From contig SCVQ01000430.1 in assembly GCA_004296865.1 (NCBI GenBank), positions 1 to 22,960 on the forward strand: a stretch of DNA of 22,960 bases, read 5' to 3'. The notes below the pieces were generated by a model. The model made no database searches, was not told the origin of the DNA, and worked only from the letters and a program-made list of their open reading frames with translations. Below are positions 5,309-13,120 of this stretch, one piece after another; positions within the stretch are counted from its first letter, which is position 1; every line of letters starts with the position of its first letter. A program made the position numbers and the translations under genes. This stretch comes from Nitrospirota bacterium (GTDB taxonomy: Bacteria > Nitrospirota > Nitrospiria > Nitrospirales > Nitrospiraceae).

Positions 5309-7291
5309 TCACTCCAACTGCACGAGGGTTTCGTCCGGCTTGACGTCCTCGCTTTCCTTGACATGGACTGCGGCCACCGTGCCGGCGATGGGGGCTGGCA
5401 CGCGGCTCTCCATCTTCATGGCTTCGATAATGAGCACGGGGTCGCCGGCCTTTACCACGTCGCCCTTGGTCACGAGGACCTTCACCACCCGGCCCGGCAT
5501 CGGGGAGGCCACGTCGCCCGGCTTGCTGGGCTTGGGCCTTTTGGGCGCGCCGGCCTTGCCCGCATCCGGCGCTTCCGGCACCCCGGCCAGCACTTCCTGA
5601 ATGGGCTCCAGGTAGACCTCTTCGAGCTTGTCGTTCACCCGGATGTAGTAGGGCTTGCGGCCGTCGCTCTTGCGGCCGGAGCCGGACACCTGGATGTGGA
5701 AGGTCTCCCCGTGCACCGTGACGTTGAATTCCACCGGCGCCAGGTGCAGCTCGTGCGCCACGGTCGGTCCCTTCTCCGGCATCGGTTCCAGCGCCGGTGG
5801 CCTGAGCTCGCCCTTTTCGCGCTCTTCGAAAAACTCCCGCGCGATGGCCGGGAATAGGGCGAAGGAGAGCACGTCTTCGGGCGACGCGGTCTTGCCTGCC
5901 AACTCTCGCTGGGCCGCTTCGAGCTCCGGCTCCAGCCGGTCCGCCGGCCGGACGGTGATCGGCTCCTCGTTGCCGATCGCGCGCGCCATCACGTCGCTGC
6001 AGACCGGGCCGGGCGGTTTTCCATAGAGGCCCAGGAAGTAGTTCTTGGTCTCGGTCGTGATGACTTTGTACCGTTCGCCGGTCAGCACGTTCAGTGTCGC
6101 TTGGGTGCCCACGATCTGGCTGCTGGGGGTGACCAGCGGCGGGTAGCCCATGTCCTGCCGGACGCGGGGGACCTCCTCCAGGACCTGTCGCATCTTGTCC
6201 AGCGCGTTCTGCTGGGCCAACTGGGCGGCCAAGTTGGAGAGCATGCCGCCCGGGATCTGGGAGGTCAGGATTTCCGCGTCCACGCCGGTGAAGTCGCTTT
6301 CGAACTGCTGATATTTCCGGCGGACGGTTCGGAAGTGTTCGGCGATCGGCACGAATCGCGTCAGCTCCAGCTCCGTGTCGTAGGGCGTGTTCCGCAGCGC
6401 GGCGACCAGGGTTTCAGTCGGCGGGTGCGACGTGCCGCCGGCCAGCGGTGAGATGGACGTGTCCAGCATGTCCAGCCCGCCCAAGACGGCCATCAGCGCC
6501 GACATGGAGGCCATGCCGGAGGTGTAGTGGCTGTGCAAGTGAATGGGCGTCCGCACCGCCGCCTTGAGGCGCTTGACCAGCGTGTAGGCATCGGCGGGCG
6601 CCAGGAGACCGGCCATGTCCTTGATGCAGAGGGTGTCGGTGCCCAGGTCTTCCAGTTGCCTGGCCAGCTCGACGAAGCGATCCAGGCTGTGGACCGGGCT
6701 GACCGTATAGCAGATGGAGGCTTCGACGTGCTTGCCGCAGGCTTTGACCTCGCGCATGGCCGGCGCCATGTTGCGCACGTCGTTGAGCGCGTCGAAAATG
6801 CGGAAGACGTCGATCCCGTTGGCCGCGGACCGTTCGACGAACTTCTCCAGCACGTCGTCGGCATAGTGCCGGTAGCCCACGATGTTCTGCCCGCGCAGGA
6901 GCATCTGCAATCTGGTCCTGGGCATGGCCTGCTTGAGGGCCCGGAGCCGTTCCCAGGGGTCTTCCTTCAGAAAGCGCAGGCAGGTATCGAAGGTCGCGCC
7001 GCCCCAGACTTCCAGCGACCAATAGCCGACGGCGTCCAGGCTTTGCGCGATCGGCAGCATGTCCTCGGTGCGCATGCGCGTGGCCAGGATCGACTGGTGG
7101 CCGTCGCGCAGCACCACGTCTGTGAGCAACAGCTTTTTCCCCGGGGTGGAGCCGGCGGGGAAGGCCGCGCGGCCGGTCTCCTTGGCGGAAGCCGTCGCCC
7201 GGGTCTTCACGGTGGGGCGGGCTGGGGCCGCCTTCCGAGGGGCCGATTTCTTGGGAGATCGCTGCGTCGTCTGCTTGTTCTTAGCCGCCAT
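5309..7291 (-). CDS. pycB: Pyruvate carboxylase subunit B (carboxyltransferase plus biotin carrier)
   Basis: The 660-residue protein joins a carboxyltransferase domain to a biotinyl domain. LTDVVLRDGHQS, LRGQNIVGYRHYADD, CIKDMAGLL (carboxylated Lys) and HLHSHYTSG (metal-binding histidines) mark the domain shared with oxaloacetate decarboxylase alpha. A conserved PycA/OadA region follows, and EAMKMES near the C terminus carries the biotin-accepting Lys626. With the adjacent biotin carboxylase, and no membrane decarboxylase subunits, the likely reaction is carboxylation of pyruvate to oxaloacetate rather than sodium-pumping decarboxylation. About 50 residues rich in Lys, Ala, Pro and Thr precede the domain, which is unusual and probably disordered. 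It lies 34 bases after pycA, so they should be one operon. Only a weak ribosome site precedes the ATG. Confidence 0.9.
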   Translation of the reverse strand: MAAKNKQTTQRSPKKSAPRKAAPARPTVKTRATASAKETGRAAFPAGSTPGKKLLLTDVVLRDGHQSILATRMRTEDMLPIAQSLDAVGYWSLEVWGGATFDTCLRFLKEDPWERLRALKQAMPRTRLQMLLRGQNIVGYRHYADDVLEKFVERSAANGIDVFRIFDALNDVRNMAPAMREVKACGKHVEASICYTVSPVHSLDRFVELARQLEDLGTDTLCIKDMAGLLAPADAYTLVKRLKAAVRTPIHLHSHYTSGMASMSALMAVLGGLDMLDTSISPLAGGTSHPPTETLVAALRNTPYDTELELTRFVPIAEHFRTVRRKYQQFESDFTGVDAEILTSQIPGGMLSNLAAQLAQQNALDKMRQVLEEVPRVRQDMGYPPLVTPSSQIVGTQATLNVLTGERYKVITTETKNYFLGLYGKPPGPVCSDVMARAIGNEEPITVRPADRLEPELEAAQRELAGKTASPEDVLSFALFPAIAREFFEEREKGELRPPALEPMPEKGPTVAHELHLAPVEFNVTVHGETFHIQVSGSGRKSDGRKPYYIRVNDKLEEVYLEPIQEVLAGVPEAPDAGKAGAPKRPKPSKPGDVASPMPGRVVKVLVTKGDVVKAGDPVLIIEAMKMESRVPAPIAGTVAAVHVKESEDVKPDETLVQLE

Positions 7292-7325
7292 GCGTCGTTA
7301 CTCGTGTTGGTGAAGGAACGTGCGC

Positions 7326-8747
7326 TCAGAGCCCTTCATAGGAGGCGATTGCCGCGGAAATGGCGACCACCAAGTCTTCGGGCTCGTAATTGTCGTCGTA
7401 TGCGAACAGGTTCGGATGGGTCTCCAGGTAGGAGGTGTCGAAGCGTCCGGCGCGGAAGTCCGGTTCCTCCATGATCTTCTTGAGGAAGGGGATTGTGGTC
7501 TTGACCCCGCGCAAGACATATTCTTCCAGCGATCGGTGCATCCGGCTGACCGTCTCGTCCCAGGTGCGCCCGCGCACGGTGAGCTTGGCGAGGAGCGCGT
7601 CGTAGTAGGGAGGCACCGCGTAGTCCTTATAGACCGCGCCGTCGATCCGGACGCCGATGCCGCCGGGGGACAAATAGGCCGTGATCGTGCCCGTGGAGGG
7701 CCGGAAGTTGCTGCGCGGGTCCTCGGCGTTGATGCGGCATTGGATGGCGTGGCCTTGCAGGGTGACGTCTTCCTGCTTGAATTCCAACGGTAGCCCGGCG
7801 GCGATCGAGATCTGGGAGCGGACGATGTCCACGGCGGTAATCTGCTCGGTGACCGTGTGCTCGACCTGGATGCGCGGGTTCATCTCGATGAAGTAGTAGC
7901 GCCCCTCCTGGTCCAGGAGGAATTCCACGGTGCCGGCGTTGTCGTAATCGACCGCGCGGGCGATCGTGGCGGCGGCCTCGCCCATCTCGCGGCGCAGCTG
8001 AGGCGTCAAAATGAGCGAGGGGGCGATTTCGATCAGCTTCTGGTGCCGCCGCTGCACGGAGCAGTCCCGCTCTCCCAGGTGGATCACGTTGCCGTGCCGG
8101 TCCCCGAGGATCTGAAACTCGATGTGGTGGGGCCGTTCGACGTATTTTTCGATGAAGATGCTGCCGTCCCCGAAGGCCGCCAGCGCCTCCCTGGCCGAGG
8201 TTTCCATGTTGCTTCGGAGTTCTTGGTCCGTGCGGACGACGCGCAGGCCCCTCCCGCCGCCGCCGGCGCTGGCCTTGATCATGACGGGATAGCCGGCCGA
8301 TCGGGCGAAGGCCAGGGCGTCTTCGATCCGCATGACCGCCTCGTCCGTGCCGGGCACGATCGGGACGCCCACTTTCTTGGCCAGCTCCCTGGCCTTGACC
8401 TTGCTGCCCATCAGGTTGATGACCTGGGGAGAAGGGCCGATGAACGTGATGCCGGAGACCTGGCACAACTGGGCGAACTGGGCATTTTCCGACAGGAATC
8501 CGTAACCCGGGTGGATCGCGTCGGCCCCGATACGGAGGGCGATATCCACGATCTGTTGCATGTCCAGGAAGCCCCTGACCGGTCCTGGGCCAACCAGATA
8601 GGCCTCGTCCGCTTTTTTGACGTAGATGCCGGTCGAGTCGGCCTCGGAATAAATCGCAGCGGTGGCGATGTTGAGTTCGCGGCAGGCGCGGATGATCCGC
8701 ATCGCGATCTCGCCTCGGTTGGCCACCAAAATTTTCTTAAACATCAT
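7326..8747 (-). CDS. pycA: Pyruvate carboxylase subunit A (biotin carboxylase)
   Basis: This is a biotin carboxylase of about 472 residues, of AccC/PycA type. It begins with KKILVANRGEIAMRIIRA and carries ASAGGGGRGLR (ATP-grasp glycine loop, residues 159-168), HHIEFQ near 206 and Lys236. The catalytic block EMNPRIQVEHTVTE has Glu287, Arg291, Gln293 and Glu295, equivalent to the E. coli AccC site shifted by one. It uses ATP and bicarbonate to carboxylate the biotin on subunit B. AccC of acetyl-CoA carboxylase is nearly identical in form; the adjacent pycB decides the assignment. Two consecutive ATGs are possible (8747 and 8744). AGGGA is nine bases from the first, so that one is given. An upstream extension in the same frame lacks family similarity. 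Confidence 0.92.
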   Translation of the reverse strand: MMFKKILVANRGEIAMRIIRACRELNIATAAIYSEADSTGIYVKKADEAYLVGPGPVRGFLDMQQIVDIALRIGADAIHPGYGFLSENAQFAQLCQVSGITFIGPSPQVINLMGSKVKARELAKKVGVPIVPGTDEAVMRIEDALAFARSAGYPVMIKASAGGGGRGLRVVRTDQELRSNMETSAREALAAFGDGSIFIEKYVERPHHIEFQILGDRHGNVIHLGERDCSVQRRHQKLIEIAPSLILTPQLRREMGEAAATIARAVDYDNAGTVEFLLDQEGRYYFIEMNPRIQVEHTVTEQITAVDIVRSQISIAAGLPLEFKQEDVTLQGHAIQCRINAEDPRSNFRPSTGTITAYLSPGGIGVRIDGAVYKDYAVPPYYDALLAKLTVRGRTWDETVSRMHRSLEEYVLRGVKTTIPFLKKIMEEPDFRAGRFDTSYLETHPNLFAYDDNYEPEDLVVAISAAIASYEGL

Positions 8748-8819
8748 GCGATTAGATCCCTGCAAGTCTGCGGTATTTCGGATGGTGCAGGCCTGCGTAG
8801 AGCCCGCGTAAGGTAGCAT

Positions 8820-8852
8820 ACCGTCCTCGCCAATGTCGAGAGAGAGGACGGT
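8820..8852. promoter_or_regulatory. Perfect 9-bp inverted repeat upstream of pycA
   Basis: ACCGTCCTC (8820-8828) pairs exactly with GAGGACGGT (8844-8852) across a 15-base loop, 73 bases upstream of the pycA start. There is no T-run on either strand, so an operator or leader hairpin is as likely as a terminator. No convincing -35/-10 pair was found in the 256-base gap 8748-9003, although TTGGCG-N17-TACGCG is a weak candidate. Confidence 0.4.
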
Positions 8853-9003
8853 GGCAGGAAGGTGCAAGGCGAGAGGCGCAAGGAGGCTCTCTGCGCGACA
8901 ACGGATGAGGCAGCAGCAAAACAAGAGACTGCGCCGGTCAGACGACCGAGGCCGATCCTCGTGCCGTTTTTGCAGCGGCCTGCCGCGGTGCGATCGATCC
9001 GCG

Positions 9004-9456
9004 CTACTTGGACTTGATCAGGATGCCTTTTGAGCGTGCGTTGCCGCCGCCGGCGACGACATCGATGAAGGACATGCCCGCACGGGCTTCCGGCACGACC
9101 GCTTCGATCGTCGTGTCGTTGATAAACTGATATTGGACGGGCGTCCCCGCGGCGGCGCTGAAGGCCACGCCGTGGAAGCATTCCTTCGTGCCGAAGTTCT
9201 CCCCTTTGATGACGACCTTCTGCCCCGGCGCGACCTCATCCGGCTCGACTTTCATGATCTTGGGGCGCTTGCTCCGGTCGCAGACCGGGTCCTTCTCGAT
9301 CTTGGACTCGTCCACTCCCTTGATGGACTCGGTTCCGAACATGCTGAAGCCGGTGCCTTCTTCCGTGGCGCCCTCAGCCGCCCACAAGGCATCGTTCGGC
9401 AGAGCCGTCAGTCCGCAGATTGCCAGAATCAGGACGGTCGCAAAGGGCTTGCTCAT
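9004..9456 (-). CDS. Secreted IPT/TIG-domain protein
   Basis: The 150-residue product has a Sec signal peptide (SKPFATVLILAICGLTALPN, likely cleaved near the ALWA-AEG boundary). It also has one IPT/TIG immunoglobulin-like domain from about residue 63: PKIMKVEPDEVAPGQKVVIK, then GENFGTKECFHGVAF and VVPEARAGMSFIDVVAGGG. Such domains are binding or structural modules of exported proteins; no enzymatic residue is evident. The two cysteines, in DPVCDRS and KECFHG, could form a disulfide in the periplasm. A textbook AGGAGG eight bases before the ATG at 9456 selects this start over an ATG eight codons upstream. It lies 63 bases after the binding-protein gene in the same direction and may be cotranscribed. 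The partner is unknown. Confidence 0.8.
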   Translation of the reverse strand: MSKPFATVLILAICGLTALPNDALWAAEGATEEGTGFSMFGTESIKGVDESKIEKDPVCDRSKRPKIMKVEPDEVAPGQKVVIKGENFGTKECFHGVAFSAAAGTPVQYQFINDTTIEAVVPEARAGMSFIDVVAGGGNARSKGILIKSK

Positions 9457-9519
9457 CGGGGCCTCCTTCTCATGAATCAATAAGGGACAAAGAATGCGCG
9501 CATCGCGAGAACGGCTGAT

Positions 9520-10341
9520 TTATGGCTTGTGGTCGATAGGAATATAGACCTCGTCGAGAATCTGTTGCCCCGGCTTCGAGAGGGCAAACGCCTGAAACGC
9601 GTCCACGATCGGGCTCGGTTTCTGTTTGCTCAGGAGGAGCACTGGCCGGCGGAGTTTGTACCGCCCGTCTTTCACCGGCGGCTCTTCCGGCTCCACCTTG
9701 TCGATGGGCAGCAGGCGCACCGCCACCCCCGATGCCACGGCCTCCAGCGCCGGTCCGAGCGAGAGGTAGGTGACGGCGGAGAGAGGCGGGAGCGTGCCGG
9801 CCACGGTCTTGATGACCTTGTCGTCCGGTCCGATCGCCTTGGCCGAGTCCGGGATTTTCCCCGCGATCCCCAGGTGCTGCTCGAAGGCCTCGCGCAAGTT
9901 TCGATTTTTGGGACGGTCCACGAGAAGGATCCGCGTGTCGGGCCCGCCTACCTCGGACCAGGATTTCACTTTTCCGCTGAAGATATCGGCGACCTGCTGG
10001 GTGGTGATCTCTTTCGTCAGGTTGGAGAGGTTGACCATGATGGCGATGCCGTCCCAGGCGATCTGCACAGCTTGTAAGTCGGGCTGCGCCAGGCCCGCGA
10101 CCGCGATCTGCGCTTGGCCGGATTTGACCAACTCGATCGGCTTGGAGTTTTCATCCCACAGGACATCCACGTAGGCTTTGGGGTTGGCCTTTTCGAAGGC
10201 CCGGGCCAGTCGTTCGATGACGAAGAGTTCCGGGCCGTTTCCCGCAATGGTGAGCGACCCTGCGGCCTCGGCTCCGGCGGCCTGGACGGGGGCCGCAAGA
10301 CCGACGAGGCACAGCCCCAAGACGATGAGAGCAGGACCCAT
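9520..10341 (-). CDS. PstS-like periplasmic substrate-binding protein
   Basis: The 273-residue product begins with a signal peptide (GPALIVLGLCLVGLAAPVQA). It continues as a type-2 periplasmic binding protein of the phosphate-binding PBP-like group: SLTIAGNGPELFVIERLARA, ELVKSGQAQIAVAGLAQP, then the IFSGKVKSWSEVGGPD stretch typical of PstS relatives, and QAFALSKPGQQILDE at the C terminus. No pstCAB or phoU genes lie beside it, so phosphate uptake cannot be assigned; stand-alone relatives bind other anions or act as sensors. AGGAGG just upstream of the ATG at 10341 fixes the start and discards a longer frame. The upstream region holds a 15-bp palindrome (10409-10423). The 150-residue TIG protein follows 63 bases downstream. 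Confidence 0.8.
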   Translation of the reverse strand: MGPALIVLGLCLVGLAAPVQAAGAEAAGSLTIAGNGPELFVIERLARAFEKANPKAYVDVLWDENSKPIELVKSGQAQIAVAGLAQPDLQAVQIAWDGIAIMVNLSNLTKEITTQQVADIFSGKVKSWSEVGGPDTRILLVDRPKNRNLREAFEQHLGIAGKIPDSAKAIGPDDKVIKTVAGTLPPLSAVTYLSLGPALEAVASGVAVRLLPIDKVEPEEPPVKDGRYKLRRPVLLLSKQKPSPIVDAFQAFALSKPGQQILDEVYIPIDHKP

Positions 10342-10408
10342 GAAGCCTCCTTTTGGGGCGTCGGCCAAGACCGTCCGGCCATGCCCGGAAGACGGATGAA
10401 AATAAGGC

Positions 10409-10423
10409 GATGATGCCATCATC
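10409..10423. promoter_or_regulatory. 15-bp palindrome upstream of the PstS-like gene
   Basis: GATGATG-C-CATCATC is a perfect 7-bp inverted repeat with a one-base centre, 68 bases upstream of the binding-protein ATG. Its size and place suit a repressor or activator site, but no promoter hexamers were identified with confidence. The rest of the 10342-10582 gap shows nothing clear. Confidence 0.35.
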
Positions 10424-10582
10424 GGATGACCGAAAACCGGCGTATGATCAATCAGGCAAGGCGCAAAGTCAAGGGAGGGCGACAGAGCGGAAGGGATGTC
10501 GCGGGGGAAGACGTTTTAGGAAGAACACGATGGGGACACAAGGGGCCGGAGCCTGACGGCAAGGCTTTTGACGGCAGCCTCG

Positions 10583-10897
10583 CTAGGTGCCGCTCTTCTT
10601 CGGGTCAGGGCTTGCCGGCGGGCCGAAGTTTTCAGGGCTGGGCAGGACACGTTTTCCCATGGGAGGCGGCAGCTTTGAAAACTTGTCCATCCGTTGGTTG
10701 AGCATGTCGTAGGCTTTCATTTCCTTGAAGCCGGTCTTGTGGTCGCCGATGACTTTGGAGGCGAACGACGACATCAGCTTGGTGGCTTTCAGGGCGTGGC
10801 AGAACGGACAGACCGTGTCTTCCGCACGGTAGCTGACCGGTTGCACCTGCTCGAACTCTTTTCCGCAGCCTTCGCAGCGATATTCGTACAGAGGCAT
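10583..10897 (-). CDS. FmdB-family zinc ribbon protein
   Basis: The 104-residue product opens with MPLYEYRCEGCGKEFE, the signature of the FmdB putative regulatory family, and has a four-Cys zinc ribbon (Cys8, Cys11, Cys30, Cys33). The C-terminal half is basic, then Pro-rich, and longer than in minimal family members. The family name comes from a formamidase-linked gene; the actual role is not established, and RNA or protein binding is only a guess. AGGAGG precedes the ATG. A good TATAAT -10 on the minus strand at 10934-10939 would give a short leader. It is divergent from the 58-residue gene at 11069. Confidence 0.87.
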   Translation of the reverse strand: MPLYEYRCEGCGKEFEQVQPVSYRAEDTVCPFCHALKATKLMSSFASKVIGDHKTGFKEMKAYDMLNQRMDKFSKLPPPMGKRVLPSPENFGPPASPDPKKSGT

Positions 10898-10933
10898 CGA
10901 CGATCCTCCTTTGCTCGATGTTCAACGACGCCC

Positions 10934-10939
10934 ATTATA
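10934..10939 (-). promoter_or_regulatory. Putative -10 element for the FmdB-family gene
   Basis: TATAAT reads on the minus strand about 37 bases upstream of the FmdB ATG. No good -35 hexamer lies at 16-18 bases (TCGCAT at 17), so an activator may be needed. Confidence 0.4.
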
Positions 10940-10993
10940 GCCTAAACGGAGGTCGGATGCGACAGGGAGGGGGCCGGGTCTTTGCCTCGCCTC

Positions 10994-11023
10994 TTGACCC
11001 TGGCCCGGGCGGTCGAGTATCTT
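10994..11023 (+). promoter_or_regulatory. Putative sigma70-type promoter for the 58-residue gene
   Basis: TTGACC (10994-10999), an 18-base spacer and TATCTT (11018-11023) precede the gene at 11069. They predict a transcript start near 11030 and a leader of about 39 bases carrying a strong ribosome site. Confidence 0.5.
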
Positions 11024-11068
11024 AACCACCGTTGCGTCGAGGACATCAGGACGGAAGGGAGGGACTGC

Positions 11069-11245
11069 ATGCCGTTGTTGATTCGGAAGTATAAGCTGGC
11101 CAGTGGGATGATGCAGGAAGAGCGGATCGATGATCCGGATCGGATCGAGCGATACATGAAGCTCTTTGAGAAGGATGACGCCAAGAAGATTGCGACCGGC
11201 CAAAAGGTGTTCATCGAAAAGGACGAGTGGCAGCTCCTCCCGTAG
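11069..11245 (+). CDS. Small hypothetical protein, 58 residues
   Basis: The frame starts at an ATG preceded by GGGAGG at ideal spacing and by a plausible promoter. The product is a small soluble, highly charged protein (PLLIRKYKLASGMMQEERID, then DRIERYMKLFEKDDAKKIAT, then GQKVFIEKDEWQLLP). It has no Cys, no membrane segment and no motif I recognise; the middle looks helical. A longer reading from 10982 overlaps the promoter and is rejected. It is followed by a second very small gene after a 175-base gap. The function is unknown; coding status rests on the initiation signals and non-random composition. Confidence 0.6.
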   Translation: MPLLIRKYKLASGMMQEERIDDPDRIERYMKLFEKDDAKKIATGQKVFIEKDEWQLLP

Positions 11246-11420
11246 CACCTCCCGCTCCGCGACCACCTGCTTCATAGGAACCCTTGCGATGATCCTGCTG
11301 CCCAAGCTCCGGGCGCGTTGCGGCTGGAGAGAAGGGCGTGGTAGGCTCTGCCCTGCGGAGGCTCGGGCCGCCGAAGGGTGACGAGAAGGGCAAGGCAAGG
11401 GCGAGGAGAGGAATAGAGCT

Positions 11421-11624
11421 ATGGTTTTCTGGGTCCATATTGCACGCTCGATCGATCGCGTGACGCTCCACCGGGAACGGTGCGCAGAAGTGCCGTCCAA
11501 CTTCCTCAGAACGGATTTCTGGGAGGGGGGCTGGTTCGACTATCCGGATAAAGAGCGGGCTCTGGCGGCCATGGAGCAAACCGGCTTGACCTTCCAGAAG
11601 CACTGCCCTCTGTGCAAACCATAA
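11421..11624 (+). CDS. Small cysteine-containing hypothetical protein, 67 residues
   Basis: The ATG follows a purine-rich AGGAGAGG site about nine bases upstream. The product contains His17 and Cys21 (HRERC) and a C-terminal HCPLCKP with Cys62 and Cys65, which together could bind one zinc or form disulfides. The middle is aromatic (RTDFWEGGWFDYPDKERALA). There is no signal peptide or membrane segment. I recognise no named family. A large inverted repeat (11635-11722) begins 10 bases after the stop, suggesting that transcription ends there. The preceding gap 11246-11420 is GC-rich, with GAGAAGGGC repeated at 11329 and 11383, and shows no gene. Confidence 0.6.
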   Translation: MVFWVHIARSIDRVTLHRERCAEVPSNFLRTDFWEGGWFDYPDKERALAAMEQTGLTFQKHCPLCKP

Positions 11625-11634
11625 CGAACCGACG

Positions 11635-11722
11635 AGCTATCAGCATTCAGCCATCAGCTCTCAGCGCGGAGAACAATGTTCTCAGGCCGAAGACTGATAG
11701 CTGATAGCTGGAGACTGAAAGC
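11635..11722. repeat. Large intergenic inverted repeat (family 1)
   Basis: The outer arms 11635-11665 and 11691-11722 consist of AGCTATCAGC / GCTGATAGCT-type units and pair imperfectly. At the centre GAGAAC-AAT-GTTCTC (11669-11683) is a perfect stem. The element fills most of the spacer between the 67-residue gene and the EamA gene. Related single-arm sequences lie at 1981-2011 and 17985-18016. Confidence 0.75.
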
Positions 11723-11731
11723 TATCCACCC

Positions 11732-12601
11732 ATGCCCCGGATCGCCCTGTTATTGAGCACGCTGGTCTGGGGCGCGACGTTTCCTGCGACCAAGGCCGCC
11801 CTCGAGCATATCCCGCCATTCTCATTTCTTTTTCTTCGATTCTTCTTGGGCTTGGTGCTGGTGCTGGGCGTGGTCCTGGCGGCGGGGAAGCGGGTGCGGT
11901 TCAGCCGCGCCATGCTTCGACCGGGCGCCATTGCGACGGTGTGGTTGTTTTTGGGGTATACCCTGCAGACCGTCGGGCTGCAGTATACGACGGCCTCGAA
12001 TTCCGCCTTTATCACGGCGCTCTACGTGGTCCTGGTGCCGCTGTTTCTCCGGCGGTTCGATGGGACGGTCTGGCTGTCGGCCGGTTTCGCGGTGGCGGGG
12101 CTCTGGTTGCTGATCGATCCCACCGTGGCGCTGAACCTCGGCGACCTCATGACGCTGGGCTGTGCGGCGGCTTTCGCCGCGCACATCGCCTGTCTGGAAT
12201 CCTATACGCGGGAGGGGGACCCGCTGGCGCTGTTTTTATGGCAGATGCTGTTGATGACCGTCGCCCTGCTTCCCGCAATGGTGATCGAAGCGCCGGAGGC
12301 CGCGCAGTTTGCGGCCCACTCGGTCCTGGTCGTCGCGCTCGTCGTGACCGGCGTGCTGGCGACCGGCGCCTTTGCGGTGCAGATTTGGGCGCAGCGGCAT
12401 CTCCCGGCGCAACGGGTGGCGCTGATCTTTTCGCTCGAGCCGGCCTATGCCGCGTGGCTAGCCTGGTATTTTCTCGGAGAGCACCTGGCCGCGAAGGGCT
12501 GGGTGGGCAGTGGGCTGATTTTGGCAGCAGTCGTGCTGGGGGCGATGGCCGGCGGCGTCACCCCTGTGAAGGAGCCGGCTGAGTCTGTTCCGGCCGCCTG
12601 A
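11732..12601 (+). CDS. EamA-family (DMT) transporter
   Basis: The 289-residue protein is almost entirely hydrophobic, with about ten predicted membrane helices in two homologous EamA halves. The first half has LLLSTLVWGATFPATKAALE and FLFLRFFLGLVLVLGVVLAA, then TVGLQYTTASNSAFITALYV, a region typical of drug/metabolite transporters. The second half repeats the pattern, ending AQRVALIFSLEPAYAAWLAW and then YFLGEHL, the usual C-terminal signature. Family members export amino acids, nucleotides or drugs; the substrate cannot be read from sequence. The ATG at 11732 follows the inverted repeat by nine bases, so the ribosome site is weak. The stop lies 15 bases before the next gene, which is probably cotranscribed. 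Confidence 0.9.
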   Translation: MPRIALLLSTLVWGATFPATKAALEHIPPFSFLFLRFFLGLVLVLGVVLAAGKRVRFSRAMLRPGAIATVWLFLGYTLQTVGLQYTTASNSAFITALYVVLVPLFLRRFDGTVWLSAGFAVAGLWLLIDPTVALNLGDLMTLGCAAAFAAHIACLESYTREGDPLALFLWQMLLMTVALLPAMVIEAPEAAQFAAHSVLVVALVVTGVLATGAFAVQIWAQRHLPAQRVALIFSLEPAYAAWLAWYFLGEHLAAKGWVGSGLILAAVVLGAMAGGVTPVKEPAESVPAA

Positions 12602-12616
12602 GAATAGGACGGGCAC

Positions 12617-13084
12617 ATGGCGCAAAAATTCGGCAACTACCGATGGGTGAAGGAAGGCTTTCTCGACAACCGGATCGCCGGCTGCGTGGTCGGACGGATT
12701 ACGTTCGCCGTCCTGGGCCCCGTCGATCTGTACCTGAAGGGTGATTTCAAGGGGGAGATCGCCGGCCAAGCCATTTGCTTCCGGAACAGTGTGTTTGCGG
12801 ACGAGGACCTGGCCGGACAAGTCCTGGGAGATTTCGAAGTCCCTCAGGTGGGGGAGGTGAGCCTCATTTCCTTCGACCCCCATCCCATGTTGTCGCCCCA
12901 CCCCTACATCGAATGGTTCTCGATTCGCAAAAATCATTATCGGATCGAACTGGCGCCGGGCGATGCCTGGATTGCGACGGACCGTGAGGTTGCCGAACTG
13001 GATGCCGTCAGCCTTGCCATCAGGCAAGACCTGAGCAGTCGCGCCCGTTCCACCAGGGATCGGACCGATTCCGACTGGGTCTAA
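12617..13084 (+). CDS. Conserved-looking hypothetical protein, 155 residues
   Basis: This is a soluble protein without signal peptide or membrane segments. It alternates short strands and turns (NYRWVKEGFLDNRIAGCVVG, RITFAVLGPVDLYLKGDFKG) and has an acidic motif region (GEVSLISFDPHPMLSPHPYI, then EWFS). This suggests a beta-rich fold with conserved Asp/His/Pro residues. The C-terminal 25 residues are polar and probably disordered. I do not recognise a named family. It follows the EamA gene by 15 bases with AGGACGG before the ATG, so the two are likely one transcript. It converges with the DUF523 gene 36 bases downstream, and no terminator is visible between them. Confidence 0.75.
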   Translation: MAQKFGNYRWVKEGFLDNRIAGCVVGRITFAVLGPVDLYLKGDFKGEIAGQAICFRNSVFADEDLAGQVLGDFEVPQVGEVSLISFDPHPMLSPHPYIEWFSIRKNHYRIELAPGDAWIATDREVAELDAVSLAIRQDLSSRARSTRDRTDSDWV

Positions 13085-13120
13085 TGGGAGCAGGCAAGGT
13101 GCGGGCTATCGGTGTGGCGC

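Noticed and set aside
5309..8747. Sodium-pumping oxaloacetate decarboxylase
   Set aside because: PycB resembles its alpha subunit, but no beta or gamma membrane subunits are present and a biotin carboxylase is adjacent.
7857..8816. A 319-residue plus-strand frame opposite pycA, and similar frames opposite pycB and sthA
   Set aside because: The biotin carboxylase, carboxyltransferase and transhydrogenase motifs lie on the minus strand; the plus-strand frames are GC-driven shadows.
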